Shown here in pieces: positions 18,578 through 27,841 of a stretch of DNA of 64,000 bases (the first letter of the stretch is position 1; each line of letters opens with the position of its first letter). The position numbers and the translations under genes were made by a program. Source of the DNA: Collibacillus ludicampi (GTDB lineage: Bacteria; Bacillota; Bacilli; Tumebacillales; BOQE01); assembly GCF_023705585.1 (NCBI RefSeq), contig NZ_BOQE01000001.1, positions 2,946,710 to 3,010,709 on the forward strand, in the 5' to 3' direction. The notes under the pieces were generated by a model that saw only the letters and a program-made list of their open reading frames with translations, made no database searches and was not told where the DNA came from.

Positions 18578-19513
18578 ATGAAATGGATGGAAGTCTCCAT
18601 CTTGACGACACATGAAGCACAAGAAGCAGTTTCTGAGATTTTACACCGGGCGGGAGCCGTGGGAGTTGTTATTGAAGATTCAAATGAGACAGAGATCGTG
18701 CATGAAGATCGTTATGGCGAAATCTATGCGTTAGATGAGGCAGACTTCCCTGAAGAAGGAATCCGTGTGAAAGGGTATTTTCCGCTAGAATCGAGCGATC
18801 CGGACATGATCCTTTCGATCCGTGATGAAGTATTGGGGCTCATTGAATTCGGACTGGATCCGGGTGCAGGGGAAATCCTTATGGAGGAACGGGACGAAGA
18901 AGAATGGGCGAATGCCTGGAAACAATATTATCATCCCGTTCGAATTTCCGAACGGATTACCGTCTGTCCGACTTGGGAAGCTTATGAACCGGGTCCCGGT
19001 GAAGAAATCATCCGCTTGGATCCGGGGATGGCGTTCGGCACAGGAACACATGCTACTACCGCACTTTGTCTTCGGTTATTGGAAAAACATTTGACAAAAG
19101 GTTGTGACGTAATTGATGTCGGTTGTGGGAGCGGGATTCTTTCGATCGCGGCAGCGAAGCTAGGTGCCAGAAGCGTGTTGGCTCTCGATCTCGACCCTGT
19201 AGCTATCGAAGTTTCACGAGAAAACGTGTTGACAAATCAAGTGGCAGAGCAAGTAGAAGTTCGCCAAAACGATTTATTGCAAGGGGTTATGGGCTCTTAT
19301 GATTTGATCGTTTCCAATATATTGGCTGAAGTCATCCTCATGTTTGTGGGTGACGCTTATCGATTGTTAAAAACGAACGGCAAATTCATCGTCTCCGGAA
19401 TCATTCAAGAGAAAGCGTCACAGGTACGTGAGGAACTGGTTGCGCAAGGGTTTTCCATCCTCGACGAATGGGATGAACAGGACTGGAAAGCATTTGCTGC
19501 CATCAAGAAATGA
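18578..19513 (+). CDS. prmA: Ribosomal protein L11 methyltransferase
   Basis: SAM-dependent methyltransferase that trimethylates several amino groups of L11. The N-terminal substrate domain starts MKWMEVSILTTHEAQEA, typical for PrmA, and the Rossmann domain has DVGCGSGILSIAAAKLGA (motif I) and DLIVSNILAEVI (the NPPF-like motif is replaced by SNIL as usual). 311 residues. ATG at 18578 is chosen because GAAGGGAATGG precedes it; ATG at 18560 lacks a site. It follows the heat-shock operon as in Bacillus and precedes rsmE by nine bases. Confidence 0.95.
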   Translation: MKWMEVSILTTHEAQEAVSEILHRAGAVGVVIEDSNETEIVHEDRYGEIYALDEADFPEEGIRVKGYFPLESSDPDMILSIRDEVLGLIEFGLDPGAGEILMEERDEEEWANAWKQYYHPVRISERITVCPTWEAYEPGPGEEIIRLDPGMAFGTGTHATTALCLRLLEKHLTKGCDVIDVGCGSGILSIAAAKLGARSVLALDLDPVAIEVSRENVLTNQVAEQVEVRQNDLLQGVMGSYDLIVSNILAEVILMFVGDAYRLLKTNGKFIVSGIIQEKASQVREELVAQGFSILDEWDEQDWKAFAAIKK

Positions 19514-19522
19514 GGGAGTTGT

Positions 19523-20272
19523 ATGCAACGATATTTTGTCCCCGTTGATCAAATACAGGAGAGAACAATAATGGTGATCGGTGAGGATGCCAAACATATC
19601 GCGCGCGTGATGCGCATGCGGGAAGGAGATGAAGTGATCTGTTGTGATGGGCAGGGACGTTCCTGGCTCGTTCGTCTGGTGGAGTTAGAGACGGATCGGG
19701 TGGTCGGTACGATCCTGAGGGAGTTGGACGAAAACGTCGAACCAACGGTAAAACTTACACTTGCACAGTCCCTTCCTAAAGGTGATAAAATGGATTTGAT
19801 TGTCCAGAAGGGAACGGAAGTGGGCATTACCGTTTTTCAGCCATTAGAAACAGCGAGGACAATCGTGGAATATGATGCAAAAAAACAAGCCAAAAGGCGC
19901 GAAAGATGGCAGAGAATCGCGAAGGAAGCGGCGGAACAGGCGCATCGTACGTTCATCCCGGAGATTCGTACAAGCCAATCGTTAGGCTTTTGGCTCTCTT
20001 CCATACAAGAATATGATCTTGTCTTGATGCCTTATGAAGGAGAAGAGCAGCGAGGAATTCGTGAAGTATTAACGCGGTTCCCGCAAGTGACTACGATAGC
20101 GATCGTTATTGGACCCGAAGGCGGTTTTGATAAGGAAGAAGTGGAACGCGCGAAAGCAGCGGGGGTTCAGACGGTAAGTCTGGGTCCGCGCATCTTACGC
20201 ACGGAAACGGCAGGGCTTGTAACGGCTTCTGCGATTTTATATCATTATGGAGAATTGGGAGGTGGAAAATGA
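19523..20272 (+). CDS. rsmE: 16S rRNA (uracil1498-N3)-methyltransferase
   Basis: SPOUT-class methyltransferase acting on 16S rRNA. The N-terminal PUA-like domain is followed by a knotted SAM-binding domain: LAQSLPKGDKMDLIVQKGTE, the GPEGGFDKEEVE loop and LGPRILRTETAGLVTASAIL are hallmark sequences. 249 residues. ATG follows GAGGGAG. Its stop overlaps the start of mtaB, indicating translational coupling. Confidence 0.95.
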   Translation: MQRYFVPVDQIQERTIMVIGEDAKHIARVMRMREGDEVICCDGQGRSWLVRLVELETDRVVGTILRELDENVEPTVKLTLAQSLPKGDKMDLIVQKGTEVGITVFQPLETARTIVEYDAKKQAKRRERWQRIAKEAAEQAHRTFIPEIRTSQSLGFWLSSIQEYDLVLMPYEGEEQRGIREVLTRFPQVTTIAIVIGPEGGFDKEEVERAKAAGVQTVSLGPRILRTETAGLVTASAILYHYGELGGGK

Positions 20273-21633
20273 TGAGCACTGTGGCATTTCATACGTTGGG
20301 ATGTAAAGTGAATGCGTATGATACCGAAGCGATTTGGAATTTGTTTAAACAACGCGGATATACGCAAGTCGATTTTAACGACATTGCGGATATCTATGTG
20401 ATCAATACATGCACGGTAACAGATACGGGTGATAAGAAATCCAGACAGATGATCCGCAGGGCGATCCGTCGTCACCCGGAGGCAACGGTAGTGGTAACCG
20501 GTTGTTATGCGCAGATGGCTCCTGATGAGATCCTGGAGATACCGGGTGTGGATCTGGTGATCGGAACGCAAAAACGCGATCAGATCGTCGACCTGACGGA
20601 GAAGGTCATGGAAGAGCAAAAACCGATGAAATTCGTCTCCAGCGTGCGCAGACAGCGTGAATTTGAGGAACTGGATGTGCCGGAATTTCAAGACCGGACA
20701 CGCGCATCGTTAAAAATCCAGGAAGGCTGCAACAATTTTTGCACGTTCTGTATCATCCCATATTCCCGCGGCTTCATTCGCAGCCGCAAGCCCGAAAACG
20801 TGATCCGTCAAGCGGAGAAACTCGTTAAAGCAGGTTATTATGAAATCGTGTTGACAGGGATTCATACGGGCGGATATGGCGATGATCTCGATGGTTACGG
20901 TCTTGCCGATCTGCTTGTTGATCTCGAAAAAGTGGAAGGACTCGAGCGCATCCGCATTTCATCGATTGAAGCATCCGAGATCGATGAGAAGATGATCGAC
21001 GTGTTAACACGCTCGGAAAAAGTTTGCCATCACCTGCATATCCCGTTGCAGTCAGGTTCCAACGCGATTCTGGATCGCATGAACCGTAAGTACACCGTTG
21101 AAGACTTTGCGAAAAAACTGGAAGAATTACGAGTCGCTCTGCCTGAGCTTGCGATCACCTCAGATGTGATCGTCGGTTTTCCGGGAGAAACGGAAGAACT
21201 CTTCATGGAAACGTATAACTTTGTAAAAGAGCAACATTTTGCCGACTTGCATGTCTTCCCGTATTCGAAACGCAAAGGAACTCCAGCGGCGAAATACCGT
21301 GATCAAGTACCCGAAGATGTGAAACACGAACGTGTCAATCGCTTGATCCAATTATCGAACGTGTTACAAAAAGAGTATGCGAAACAATTTGAAGGGCGCT
21401 CCCTGGAAGTAATTCCGGAAGAGATTAATGAAGAAGGCTTGCTTGTTGGCTATTCGGATAACTATATTAAAATTGCATTCCGGGGCCATCCGGATCTGAT
21501 CGGTGAAATTTGTCAAGTTCGCTTGACAGAACCGGGCATAACAGTATCCAAAGGATCATTTGAAAAGCAATTGACATTCGGGAAAAAGAACGCTACTCCA
21601 TTTCCCGAAGAGATACCTTTACAATTGGTGTAG
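20269..21633 (+). CDS. mtaB: tRNA threonylcarbamoyladenosine methylthiotransferase
   Basis: Radical SAM enzyme that adds a methylthio group to t6A37 of ANN-decoding tRNAs. Three parts are visible: the N-terminal MTTase domain with its own cysteines (HTLGCKVNAYD, INTCTVTD, VTGCYAQ), the radical SAM core with CNNFCTFCIIPYSRG, and a C-terminal TRAM domain. The wording TLGCKVNAYDTEAI separates MtaB (YqeV) from MiaB. 454 residues. It overlaps rsmE by four bases. GGGAGGTGG lies before two consecutive ATG codons, 20269 and 20272. Confidence 0.94.
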   Translation: MMSTVAFHTLGCKVNAYDTEAIWNLFKQRGYTQVDFNDIADIYVINTCTVTDTGDKKSRQMIRRAIRRHPEATVVVTGCYAQMAPDEILEIPGVDLVIGTQKRDQIVDLTEKVMEEQKPMKFVSSVRRQREFEELDVPEFQDRTRASLKIQEGCNNFCTFCIIPYSRGFIRSRKPENVIRQAEKLVKAGYYEIVLTGIHTGGYGDDLDGYGLADLLVDLEKVEGLERIRISSIEASEIDEKMIDVLTRSEKVCHHLHIPLQSGSNAILDRMNRKYTVEDFAKKLEELRVALPELAITSDVIVGFPGETEELFMETYNFVKEQHFADLHVFPYSKRKGTPAAKYRDQVPEDVKHERVNRLIQLSNVLQKEYAKQFEGRSLEVIPEEINEEGLLVGYSDNYIKIAFRGHPDLIGEICQVRLTEPGITVSKGSFEKQLTFGKKNATPFPEEIPLQLV

Positions 21634-21670
21634 TTCGGCGAGAAACAGATCTCGCGTATGTTTTCGGCTT

Positions 21671-21709
21671 AAGCCGGTTTTCTCCCGCAGAAAGCCGGCT
21701 TTGTTTATT
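21671..21709 (+). terminator. Intrinsic terminator after mtaB
   Basis: AAGCCGGTTTTCT / AGAAAGCCGGCTT hairpin with a short loop and TTGTTTATTT behind it. Confidence 0.8.
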
Positions 21710-21845
21710 TCTCGCGTTTTGGCAGCGATCATTCATTGTTGTTGCTCGTGTCGCTATCGTCACGTTCAAGCAGGAATGGGATGGGATTGTCTCTGCATTC
21801 CATTCAAATTTCGATTGGTGTAGAATATGTTGAGAGGTGATGAAT

Positions 21846-22271
21846 ATGGAGCAAACGGCGGGAGGCGTCGTTTACAGGATACAGAATGGACGACTTGAAG
21901 TCTTGTTGATTCATGACCGTTTCGGGTATATTTCTATACCAAAAGGACATTTAGAAGACGATGAAACGGTTGAAGAAGCCGCATTACGAGAAATAGAAGA
22001 AGAAACAGGTATACGCGGAAGGATCGTTGGGGAACCGTTGGGTGTCATTGAGTATGATTACCGCTTGGGAGGGCGGTCCGGTAGAAAACATGTAACATAC
22101 TTTCTCGTAGAGGCCGTCTCTGGAGAAACGGCCGCACAGCTTGAAGAGATTCGTGACGTGATGTGGTATCCTTTGGATACCGTAAGTGAGTTACATAAAA
22201 AACGAGGGTATGAAAATAACCAAGCGATTATTGAAGAAGCAGTGAATCGATTGAAAGGAATGATATCATGA
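21846..22271 (+). CDS. Nudix hydrolase
   Basis: Small pyrophosphohydrolase. The Nudix box is complete: [20 protein letters not shown], followed by TGI, with the catalytic REIEEE. The N-terminus TAGGVVYR and the SIPKGHLE context resemble bacterial Ap4A-hydrolase-like Nudix enzymes, but the substrate cannot be deduced. 141 residues. ATG at 21846 is chosen with GAGAGGTGA upstream; ATG at 21837 is too close. The last bases overlap the start of deoC (ATGA), so the two are translationally coupled. Confidence 0.9.
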   Translation: MEQTAGGVVYRIQNGRLEVLLIHDRFGYISIPKGHLEDDETVEEAALREIEEETGIRGRIVGEPLGVIEYDYRLGGRSGRKHVTYFLVEAVSGETAAQLEEIRDVMWYPLDTVSELHKKRGYENNQAIIEEAVNRLKGMIS

Positions 22272-23026
22272 AACAGTTGATTGAGAAAGTCAGAAAAGAA
22301 GTAGAAGCGGAGATTGGAACGATTCCCACGGAACAAGGCGTGTTTCTTTCATACTCCATGGACGCCCTCGCGGGATTAATCGATCATACTTTGTTAAAAC
22401 CGGAAGCTACCCCGGAAGCGATCCGCAAACTCTGTGCGGAGGCAAGAGAATACCAATTTTTCTCTGTCTGTGTAAATCCTTTATTTGTGCCGCTCGCCGC
22501 GGAAGAACTGAAGGATTCGAACGTGAAAGTCTGTACGGTTATAGGTTTTCCGCTCGGGGCGACGAGTACAGAAGTCAAAGTGTTCGAAACCCGAAAAGCA
22601 ATTGAACATGGTGCGGATGAAGTCGATATGGTCATTTCAATCGGTCTTTTAAAGGCTGGAAAGTTGCAAGCCGTACATGATGATATCAAGGCTGTTGTCG
22701 AAGCGGCCAAAGGCCAAGCTTTGGTTAAGGTGATCATCGAGAATTCTTTGTTGACAGATGAGGAGAAGATCAAGGCTTGTCTGCTGGCAAAAGCGGCTGG
22801 AGCCGATTTTGTAAAAACGTCTACAGGTTTTTCAAGCAGCGGAGCGAAAAAAGAAGATGTTGCGCTCATGCGGGAAACGGTTGGACCCAATATGGGGGTC
22901 AAGGCATCCGGTGGCGTTCGCTCGCGTGAAGATGCTGCGGCGATGCTGCAAGCGGGGGCTACACGAATTGGCGCGAGCGCTTCGATCGCGATCGTGGAAG
23001 GCGGTGCGACAAGGGAAACGTACTAG
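22268..23026 (+). CDS. deoC: Deoxyribose-phosphate aldolase
   Basis: Class I aldolase cleaving 2-deoxyribose-5-phosphate into acetaldehyde and glyceraldehyde-3-phosphate in deoxynucleoside catabolism. Signatures: [34 protein letters not shown], the Schiff-base lysine in DFVKTSTGF and VKASGGVRS. At 252 residues it carries about 30 residues more at the N-terminus than the usual DERA core ([20 protein letters not shown]). It is coupled to the Nudix gene rather than to nucleoside phosphorylase genes. Confidence 0.93.
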   Translation: MKQLIEKVRKEVEAEIGTIPTEQGVFLSYSMDALAGLIDHTLLKPEATPEAIRKLCAEAREYQFFSVCVNPLFVPLAAEELKDSNVKVCTVIGFPLGATSTEVKVFETRKAIEHGADEVDMVISIGLLKAGKLQAVHDDIKAVVEAAKGQALVKVIIENSLLTDEEKIKACLLAKAAGADFVKTSTGFSSSGAKKEDVALMRETVGPNMGVKASGGVRSREDAAAMLQAGATRIGASASIAIVEGGATRETY

Positions 23027-23062
23027 GAATCATCCCTTCATGAATACGACCATGTAAATCGT

Positions 23063-23989
23063 TTACCTCTTTTCGGGAATCAGACGTTCGATACATGTTG
23101 CGAACGGTTTGGATATCGGCCAGACGGCCAGAGAGGAGATCACATTAAATAACGTATGCGCAGTGGCTACTTGCATCGGAAGCGAATCTGAAAACCATCG
23201 CACGAACGTGGCGAAAGGAATGATCAAAGGCAAAAAAACGATCACTCCAGCTACGTTCAGAAACACGTGAGCGGCGGCTACCTGTTTCGCCGGTAACGAA
23301 TTTCCGATACTTGCGATGACCGAGGTGATACAGGAACCGATATTGTTTCCCAGCACGATGGCGATCGCCCCTGGGAGATCGATCAAACCATCAGCCGCCA
23401 GAGCGATCGTCAACGTTGTTGTTGCTGTCGAACTCTGGATAAGCGATGTCAGTAATGTACCTGCCAGTACTCCAAAAAAAGGACTTTGGGAGGAGAGGGT
23501 CAAAATGTGTCGGAACCATTGTGACTCTCCCAACGGCGTGAGAGCATAGGTCATCACTTCCAACGCGAACAGCATGACCCCGAAGCCAAAGACAGCTAAT
23601 CCTATATACCGTTTGGAATCGCGTAAGACGATGCTCAACAATACCCCAAGCAAGATGGCGGGAATAATCAATTGATCTAATTGTAATGCGAGCAGTTGTA
23701 CAGTCACGCTCGTTCCTACGTTGCTTCCCAGAATCACGCCGATACTGTCGGCGAACGACAGTTGTTTTGCTGCCACGAGACCGATCGTAATGAGCATGAC
23801 CGCTGCGCTTGACTGTAACAGCATCGTTACGATGATACCGGTGATCATCCCCCGCGTAGGTGTCTTGACAAATCGTTTCAAGATGAGCGGCAGACGGCCG
23901 ATCGCGAGATTTTCCAAACCGGTTCGCATCGTCCACATCCCAACGAGAAAACAGGTCATACCGATCGTCAAGAGAAGGAATGAATACAT
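23063..23989 (-). CDS. Na+/phosphate symporter family protein
   Basis: Polytopic membrane protein of the Na/Pi cotransporter II family (YqeW/NptA-like). The inverted-repeat signature appears twice: TMLLQSSAAVMLITIG with GSNVGTSVTVQLL, and TSLIQSSTATTTLTIA with GNNIGSCITSVIA. The QSS motifs bind substrate and sodium in characterised relatives. 308 residues, about eight membrane segments, and no PhoU-like cytoplasmic tail. Start ATG follows GAGGTGAG. It is convergent with deoC and divergent from the rRNA methyltransferase gene. Confidence 0.85.
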   Translation of the reverse strand: MYSFLLLTIGMTCFLVGMWTMRTGLENLAIGRLPLILKRFVKTPTRGMITGIIVTMLLQSSAAVMLITIGLVAAKQLSFADSIGVILGSNVGTSVTVQLLALQLDQLIIPAILLGVLLSIVLRDSKRYIGLAVFGFGVMLFALEVMTYALTPLGESQWFRHILTLSSQSPFFGVLAGTLLTSLIQSSTATTTLTIALAADGLIDLPGAIAIVLGNNIGSCITSVIASIGNSLPAKQVAAAHVFLNVAGVIVFLPLIIPFATFVRWFSDSLPMQVATAHTLFNVISSLAVWPISKPFATCIERLIPEKR

Positions 23990-24051
23990 AGATACTCACC
24001 TCATTCGGGGAACTACTATACATATATGCGGACAAGATAGGAGTCGATGCC

Positions 24052-25413
24052 ATGGTACGTATTTTCCTGCAACGTAAGCGAAAGAAACGATTGGAGCAAG
24101 GCCATCCTTGGGTCTTTCAAAGTGAAATCGATCATATAGAAGGTGAAGTCATACCGGGCGAAATCGCCGAAATTTGCAACCATAACGGTCATTTTCTTGC
24201 CAAAGGTTATATCAACCCAAACTCGCAAATATTCGCTCGGATACTCACATATAACCCGAAGGAAGAAATTGATACCGATTTCTTTATACGCCGTGTACAA
24301 GAAGCATGGGATTATCGCCGGAGATTTCTGGAGGATACGAACGCTTGCCGGGTGATCTATGGAGAGGCCGACTTCCTTCCGGGACTGATCGTTGATAAAT
24401 TCGCCGATTTTCTTGTGATTCAGGTGCTCTCTTTGGGAATGGAAGTTCGAAAGCAAGAGATCATCGCTGCATTGCAAACCTGTCTGCAACCAAAGGGCAT
24501 TTACGAACGCAGTGACGTACCTGTGCGCGAATTGGAAGGATTGGAACAGACGAAGGGCCTGTTGTGGGGAGAGGTTCCTCGGGAAGTCGAGATTCGTGAA
24601 AACGGTTTGAAGATGATCGTCGATCTGGAGGAAGGGCAGAAAACCGGTTATTTCTTTGACCAACGCGAAAACAGAGCAGCGATCGCACCTTTGATGAAAG
24701 GCTGGGGAGAGAAACACGGGATAACCCTTCAGCCAGTCGGTGAGGACGGTGAGCCTTTGCAGGACAGAGACGGACGGGAACGTACGGGTGTACGCCCGCT
24801 TCTGGATGAACAAGGGGAACCTGTACTCCGTCCGGTCGATAAACGGCATAAAATTGTGAAGAACCCTTTCTGGGACGGTGCCGAAGTTCTCGAATGCTTC
24901 AGCCACACCGGTTCCTTTACATTACACGCATGCAAATACGGAGCGAAGAAAGTCACCTGTCTGGATATCAGTGAACATGCGATTGAGACAGCCAAAAAAA
25001 ACGTTACCCTGAATGGCTTCCTTCACCGCGTGGAGTTCGTGGTTGCCAATGCGTTCGATTACCTGCGTGAGCAAGTGCAAGCGGGACGATTATGGGATGT
25101 CGTGATTCTGGATCCCCCGGCTTTCGCCAAAACGAAAAGCGCTCTTCTAGGAGCCTACAGAGGATATAAAGATATCAATTTGAACGGGATGAAACTGATA
25201 CGAGAAGGAGGATTCTTGGTTACTGCTTCCTGTTCGTATCATATGAGGCCGGAAATGTTCATGGAAGTGATCGCCGACGCAGCACTGGATGCAAAAAAGA
25301 TTCTGCGGTTGGTGGAATACCGAACAGCGGGGAAAGACCATCCGGTGATTCACGGGGCGGTTGAGAGCGAATACTTGAAGTTTGCCATCTTTGAGGTACG
25401 GAGTCGAAAGTAA
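24052..25413 (+). CDS. Class I SAM-dependent rRNA methyltransferase (RlmI/YwbD type) with internal insertion
   Basis: Probable 23S rRNA (cytosine-C5) methyltransferase. The N-terminal PUA domain (FLQRKRKKRLEQGHPWVFQS) is followed by YFFDQRENRAAIAPL, motif I CFSHTGSFTLHAC, DPPAFAKTK and the catalytic cysteine region TASCSYHM. Between DQRENRAAIAPLM and VLECFSHTGSF the usual family members have about ten residues, but here about 60 lie between them (residues 217-277), rich in Asp/Glu/Arg and Pro and containing two similar segments (VGEDGEPLQDRDGRER and LDEQGEPVLRPVDKR). The frame is intact, so this is an insertion, not a frameshift. 453 residues. The rRNA site is inferred from family only. Confidence 0.85.
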   Translation: MVRIFLQRKRKKRLEQGHPWVFQSEIDHIEGEVIPGEIAEICNHNGHFLAKGYINPNSQIFARILTYNPKEEIDTDFFIRRVQEAWDYRRRFLEDTNACRVIYGEADFLPGLIVDKFADFLVIQVLSLGMEVRKQEIIAALQTCLQPKGIYERSDVPVRELEGLEQTKGLLWGEVPREVEIRENGLKMIVDLEEGQKTGYFFDQRENRAAIAPLMKGWGEKHGITLQPVGEDGEPLQDRDGRERTGVRPLLDEQGEPVLRPVDKRHKIVKNPFWDGAEVLECFSHTGSFTLHACKYGAKKVTCLDISEHAIETAKKNVTLNGFLHRVEFVVANAFDYLREQVQAGRLWDVVILDPPAFAKTKSALLGAYRGYKDINLNGMKLIREGGFLVTASCSYHMRPEMFMEVIADAALDAKKILRLVEYRTAGKDHPVIHGAVESEYLKFAIFEVRSRK

Positions 25414-25423
25414 TCGACACACG

Positions 25424-25464
25424 ATGAACCTTGGGTCAAATAACTATTTTGGCCCAAGGTTCAT
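25424..25464. terminator. Long inverted repeat between convergent genes
   Basis: ATGAACCTTGGG / CCCAAGGTTCAT, extended by TCAAA/TTTGG, with an eight-base AT-rich loop. No clear T run on either side, so termination is only probable. Confidence 0.5.
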
Positions 25465-25514
25465 GTGTTCGTGACTGACTAAGAACCTGTGGCAAAGTCG
25501 TAACGTGCTGCCAT

Positions 25515-26210
25515 TCAATCTCTCTGAACACGATTTCCTTCGATCGATTTACCTCTTTGCATTTGTTCCCATTCCTCGCGAGCACGTTTCTTGATCGTGC
25601 GATAATACTCTTCATCATTGATACCGCGATCGTACCATTCAGGATCGTCGCGGTACCGCTGTTCCATCCACGGGTCTGCGTACAAGTGGTACCCGCGTTC
25701 TTCCCAGAACCCCGGCTTGTCCTCAGCAAGAAACTCGATTCCTCTCACCCATTTCGCGCTTTTCCAGAAATATAAATGAGGTACGACTAAACGCAGCGGC
25801 CATCCGTGATTTTTCGTCAAGGGTTTTCCGTCATGGCTGTGTGCAAAAATCACGTTGTCACGCATGAGATCTTCCAAGGGTACATTCGTGGTCCAACCTT
25901 CTTCCGCATGAACGAGGACGAATTTTGCTTCCGGTTGAATCTTGACAAGTTTGGCAACATCCTTGAACAGAACGCCATCCCACGTATTGTCAAGGCGGGA
26001 CCATGTGGTCACGCAATGAATATCACATACCACGCGGCTTTGCGGAAGGGCGTTGAATTCATCCCACGTCAGTGTTTTTTCTTCTTCCACCAAACCAAAA
26101 ATGCGAAAATTCCAACGGGACAGATCGATATTGGGCACAGTTCCTGCGTGAAGTACCGGAAAACGGTCTGTGACAAATTGCCCAGGTGGAATACGATCCT
26201 TATGTACCAT
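25515..26210 (-). CDS. Sulfite oxidase-like molybdopterin oxidoreductase
   Basis: Member of the sulfite oxidase/MsrP (YedY) fold, close to Bacillus YuiH in shape. The Mo-ligating cysteine is in CDIHCVTTWSRLD, and HAEEGWTTNVPLED, NHGWPLRLVVPHLYFWKSAKWVR are typical of the pterin-binding fold. No twin-arginine signal is visible, so it is probably cytoplasmic. After the fold (about residue 165) comes a charged C-terminal tail of about 65 residues. Substrate unknown. 231 residues. No molybdenum cofactor genes lie in this window. Confidence 0.85.
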   Translation of the reverse strand: MVHKDRIPPGQFVTDRFPVLHAGTVPNIDLSRWNFRIFGLVEEEKTLTWDEFNALPQSRVVCDIHCVTTWSRLDNTWDGVLFKDVAKLVKIQPEAKFVLVHAEEGWTTNVPLEDLMRDNVIFAHSHDGKPLTKNHGWPLRLVVPHLYFWKSAKWVRGIEFLAEDKPGFWEERGYHLYADPWMEQRYRDDPEWYDRGINDEEYYRTIKKRAREEWEQMQRGKSIEGNRVQRD

Positions 26211-26288
26211 GGTTATTCCGTTCCCCCTTCATCTTTCTTCAATTCCAGGATACATGAACCATTTCGCGAATGCAAAGTGTTCGACGTA

Positions 26289-26426
26289 ATGCTTATGGGG
26301 GTCATGTCCCCTGTTCTAGGAGCGGTATTTGACCGCTATGGTATACGTCCACTTGCCATCGTCGGTTTTACGACCACAACCATCGCCACATGGATGTTTA
26401 CAAAATTGAATTTGAACACATCTTAA
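26289..26426 (+). pseudogene. Remnant of a drug-efflux MFS (DHA2-type) transporter
   Basis: About 46 codons in one frame read MLMGVMSPVLGAVFDRYG, then IRPLAIVGFTTTTIATWM and FTKLNLNTS before a stop. This is the sequence around membrane helices of EmrB/QacA-type permeases (family wording: LMGLMSP, GRLFDRYGARPLAI, MFTKLDLNTS). There is no start codon or ribosome site suited to such a protein and the rest of the gene is missing on both sides: upstream begins the reverse gene for the molybdopterin enzyme, downstream is unrelated AT-rich sequence. I therefore call it a decayed fragment. Confidence 0.7.
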
Positions 26427-26595
26427 GGATAGATCTATACTTACGAATGATCATATGGATCAATATGGAAAGAAGCGATCGTATACGAACCCCAATCTTT
26501 ATCACATCATACAAAGTATGGGGCCGGTTTAGAGATACACCTTGGGCAACCTTTTCAGGCAGGTTCCAAAATCATGAATCAGAGGTGCAACAACG

Positions 26596-27144
26596 ATGCA
26601 AATCTATGTCGTGTATGACAGTGAAAACGGCCACACAGAAGCGTTGGCGAAAGCAGTGGCCGAAGGGGCGCGAGATGTGGATCAAGCGAATGTGCTCCTT
26701 CGTCATGTGAAAGAAGCGAAAGTGCATGAGCTGGAAGATGTGGATGCGATCATTTGGGGGTGTCCCGGACACTTTGGCACGATCAGCTCAGGTTTGAAAG
26801 AGTGGATCGATAAATTAGGATATTTATGGGCGGCAGGTAAATTGATCGGTAAGGTCGGAGCTGCTTTTTGTACGACGGCAACGATTCATGGCGGTGCGGA
26901 AATGACCCTATGGAACTTGATTACTCCTATGCTGCACAACGGTATGATCATTGTCGGCTTGCCGAGCAACATCCCCGAAAATGTTCTCTACGGTTCGTAT
27001 TACGGGGCGGCCGTAACCTGTCCGGTGGAACTTGATGAAGATGCACCGATAAACTTACCGTCCGAAGATGATCTCGCTTTGGGAAGAGCTCTCGGTCGCA
27101 GAGTCTCCGAAGTCACTTATAGACTCATTAAGGGCAGTCAATGA
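26596..27144 (+). CDS. Flavodoxin-fold NAD(P)H:quinone oxidoreductase-like protein
   Basis: 182-residue flavodoxin-like protein of the WrbA/NQO group. The FMN phosphate loop is [18 protein letters not shown] at residues 6-23, [21 protein letters not shown] lines the flavin and [20 protein letters not shown] follows as in WrbA. Likely a cytoplasmic two-electron quinone reductase against oxidative stress; the donor and acceptor are inferred from family. ATG at 26596 follows AGAGGTG. Confidence 0.85.
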   Translation: MQIYVVYDSENGHTEALAKAVAEGARDVDQANVLLRHVKEAKVHELEDVDAIIWGCPGHFGTISSGLKEWIDKLGYLWAAGKLIGKVGAAFCTTATIHGGAEMTLWNLITPMLHNGMIIVGLPSNIPENVLYGSYYGAAVTCPVELDEDAPINLPSEDDLALGRALGRRVSEVTYRLIKGSQ

Positions 27145-27255
27145 AAAGGAAGGACTTTGACTGCTATGTGTATACTTTTCGGATATCAAAAAAACTTCCT
27201 CTAAACATGCAATGAGGTGCTTCTAACGGTGTTTTTTCATACGGGGTGAGCATTC

Positions 27256-27648
27256 ATGACTTTTATCATTATTTTTATTGTCGTCGGATTACTTGCAGGC
27301 GCCATTCTGATTCCATTGAATGTCTACCTGTTGAGAAATTCAAAGGAAAATCCTGAGGAAACACAACCGAAGAAAATGACTCAGGAGACGGATTTTCTTT
27401 TGAAGGATCAGTCTCCTTCTTCAAACCGTTTCACGCCTCCTTCTGTTTCAGAATCCAGGGATATCGGGTATGAAGATGTTCCCAGACAAACAGATGAAGA
27501 GTATAGAGAAGCTCTGCGCCGAGGACTTTACCCCCGAGCCCATTCTATTAAAGCAACAGTAGGTAAATACAAGGATGAACAGTATCGTTCCGCCCTCCGT
27601 TCGATGTACAAACAAGAGAAAAAAACGAATGATTCCGATCAAGGATAA
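27256..27648 (+). CDS. Hypothetical membrane-anchored protein
   Basis: 130 residues: one N-terminal transmembrane segment (about residues 2-24, IIIFIVVGLLAGAILIPLNVY) followed by a polar, probably disordered tail. The tail carries two similar motifs, TDEEYREALRRGLYPR (about residue 78) and KDEQYRSALRSMYKQ (about residue 105), suggesting a short repeated binding element. ATG follows GGGGTGAG. I do not recognise the family. A strong terminator ends the transcript. Confidence 0.65.
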   Translation: MTFIIIFIVVGLLAGAILIPLNVYLLRNSKENPEETQPKKMTQETDFLLKDQSPSSNRFTPPSVSESRDIGYEDVPRQTDEEYREALRRGLYPRAHSIKATVGKYKDEQYRSALRSMYKQEKKTNDSDQG

Positions 27649-27668
27649 TCATCCTCACTTGCAATGCA

Positions 27669-27715
27669 AATAACCGGTTCCTTCACCTTGGAAGAACCGG
27701 TTATTTTTGTTTTTC
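27669..27715. terminator. Strong intrinsic terminator
   Basis: AATAACCGGTTC / GAACCGGTTATT with a 13-base loop, followed by TTTTGTTTTT. Confidence 0.85.
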
Positions 27716-27841
27716 GTATCCCTCTACTCATCTATATATCCTGTAAATCCTCCGGAGAGTCTTCATTGATCGTCACAAATGTCTATGGAATATCCCGATG
27801 AACGGGCATACCATACAATGAAGATATAGGGAGGGGTCATC

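Noticed and set aside
25806-26288. Long plus-strand frame (25806-26426) as a real gene
   Set aside because: Most of it is the antisense of the molybdopterin oxidoreductase gene; only the last 46 codons resemble a protein family and these are treated as a remnant.
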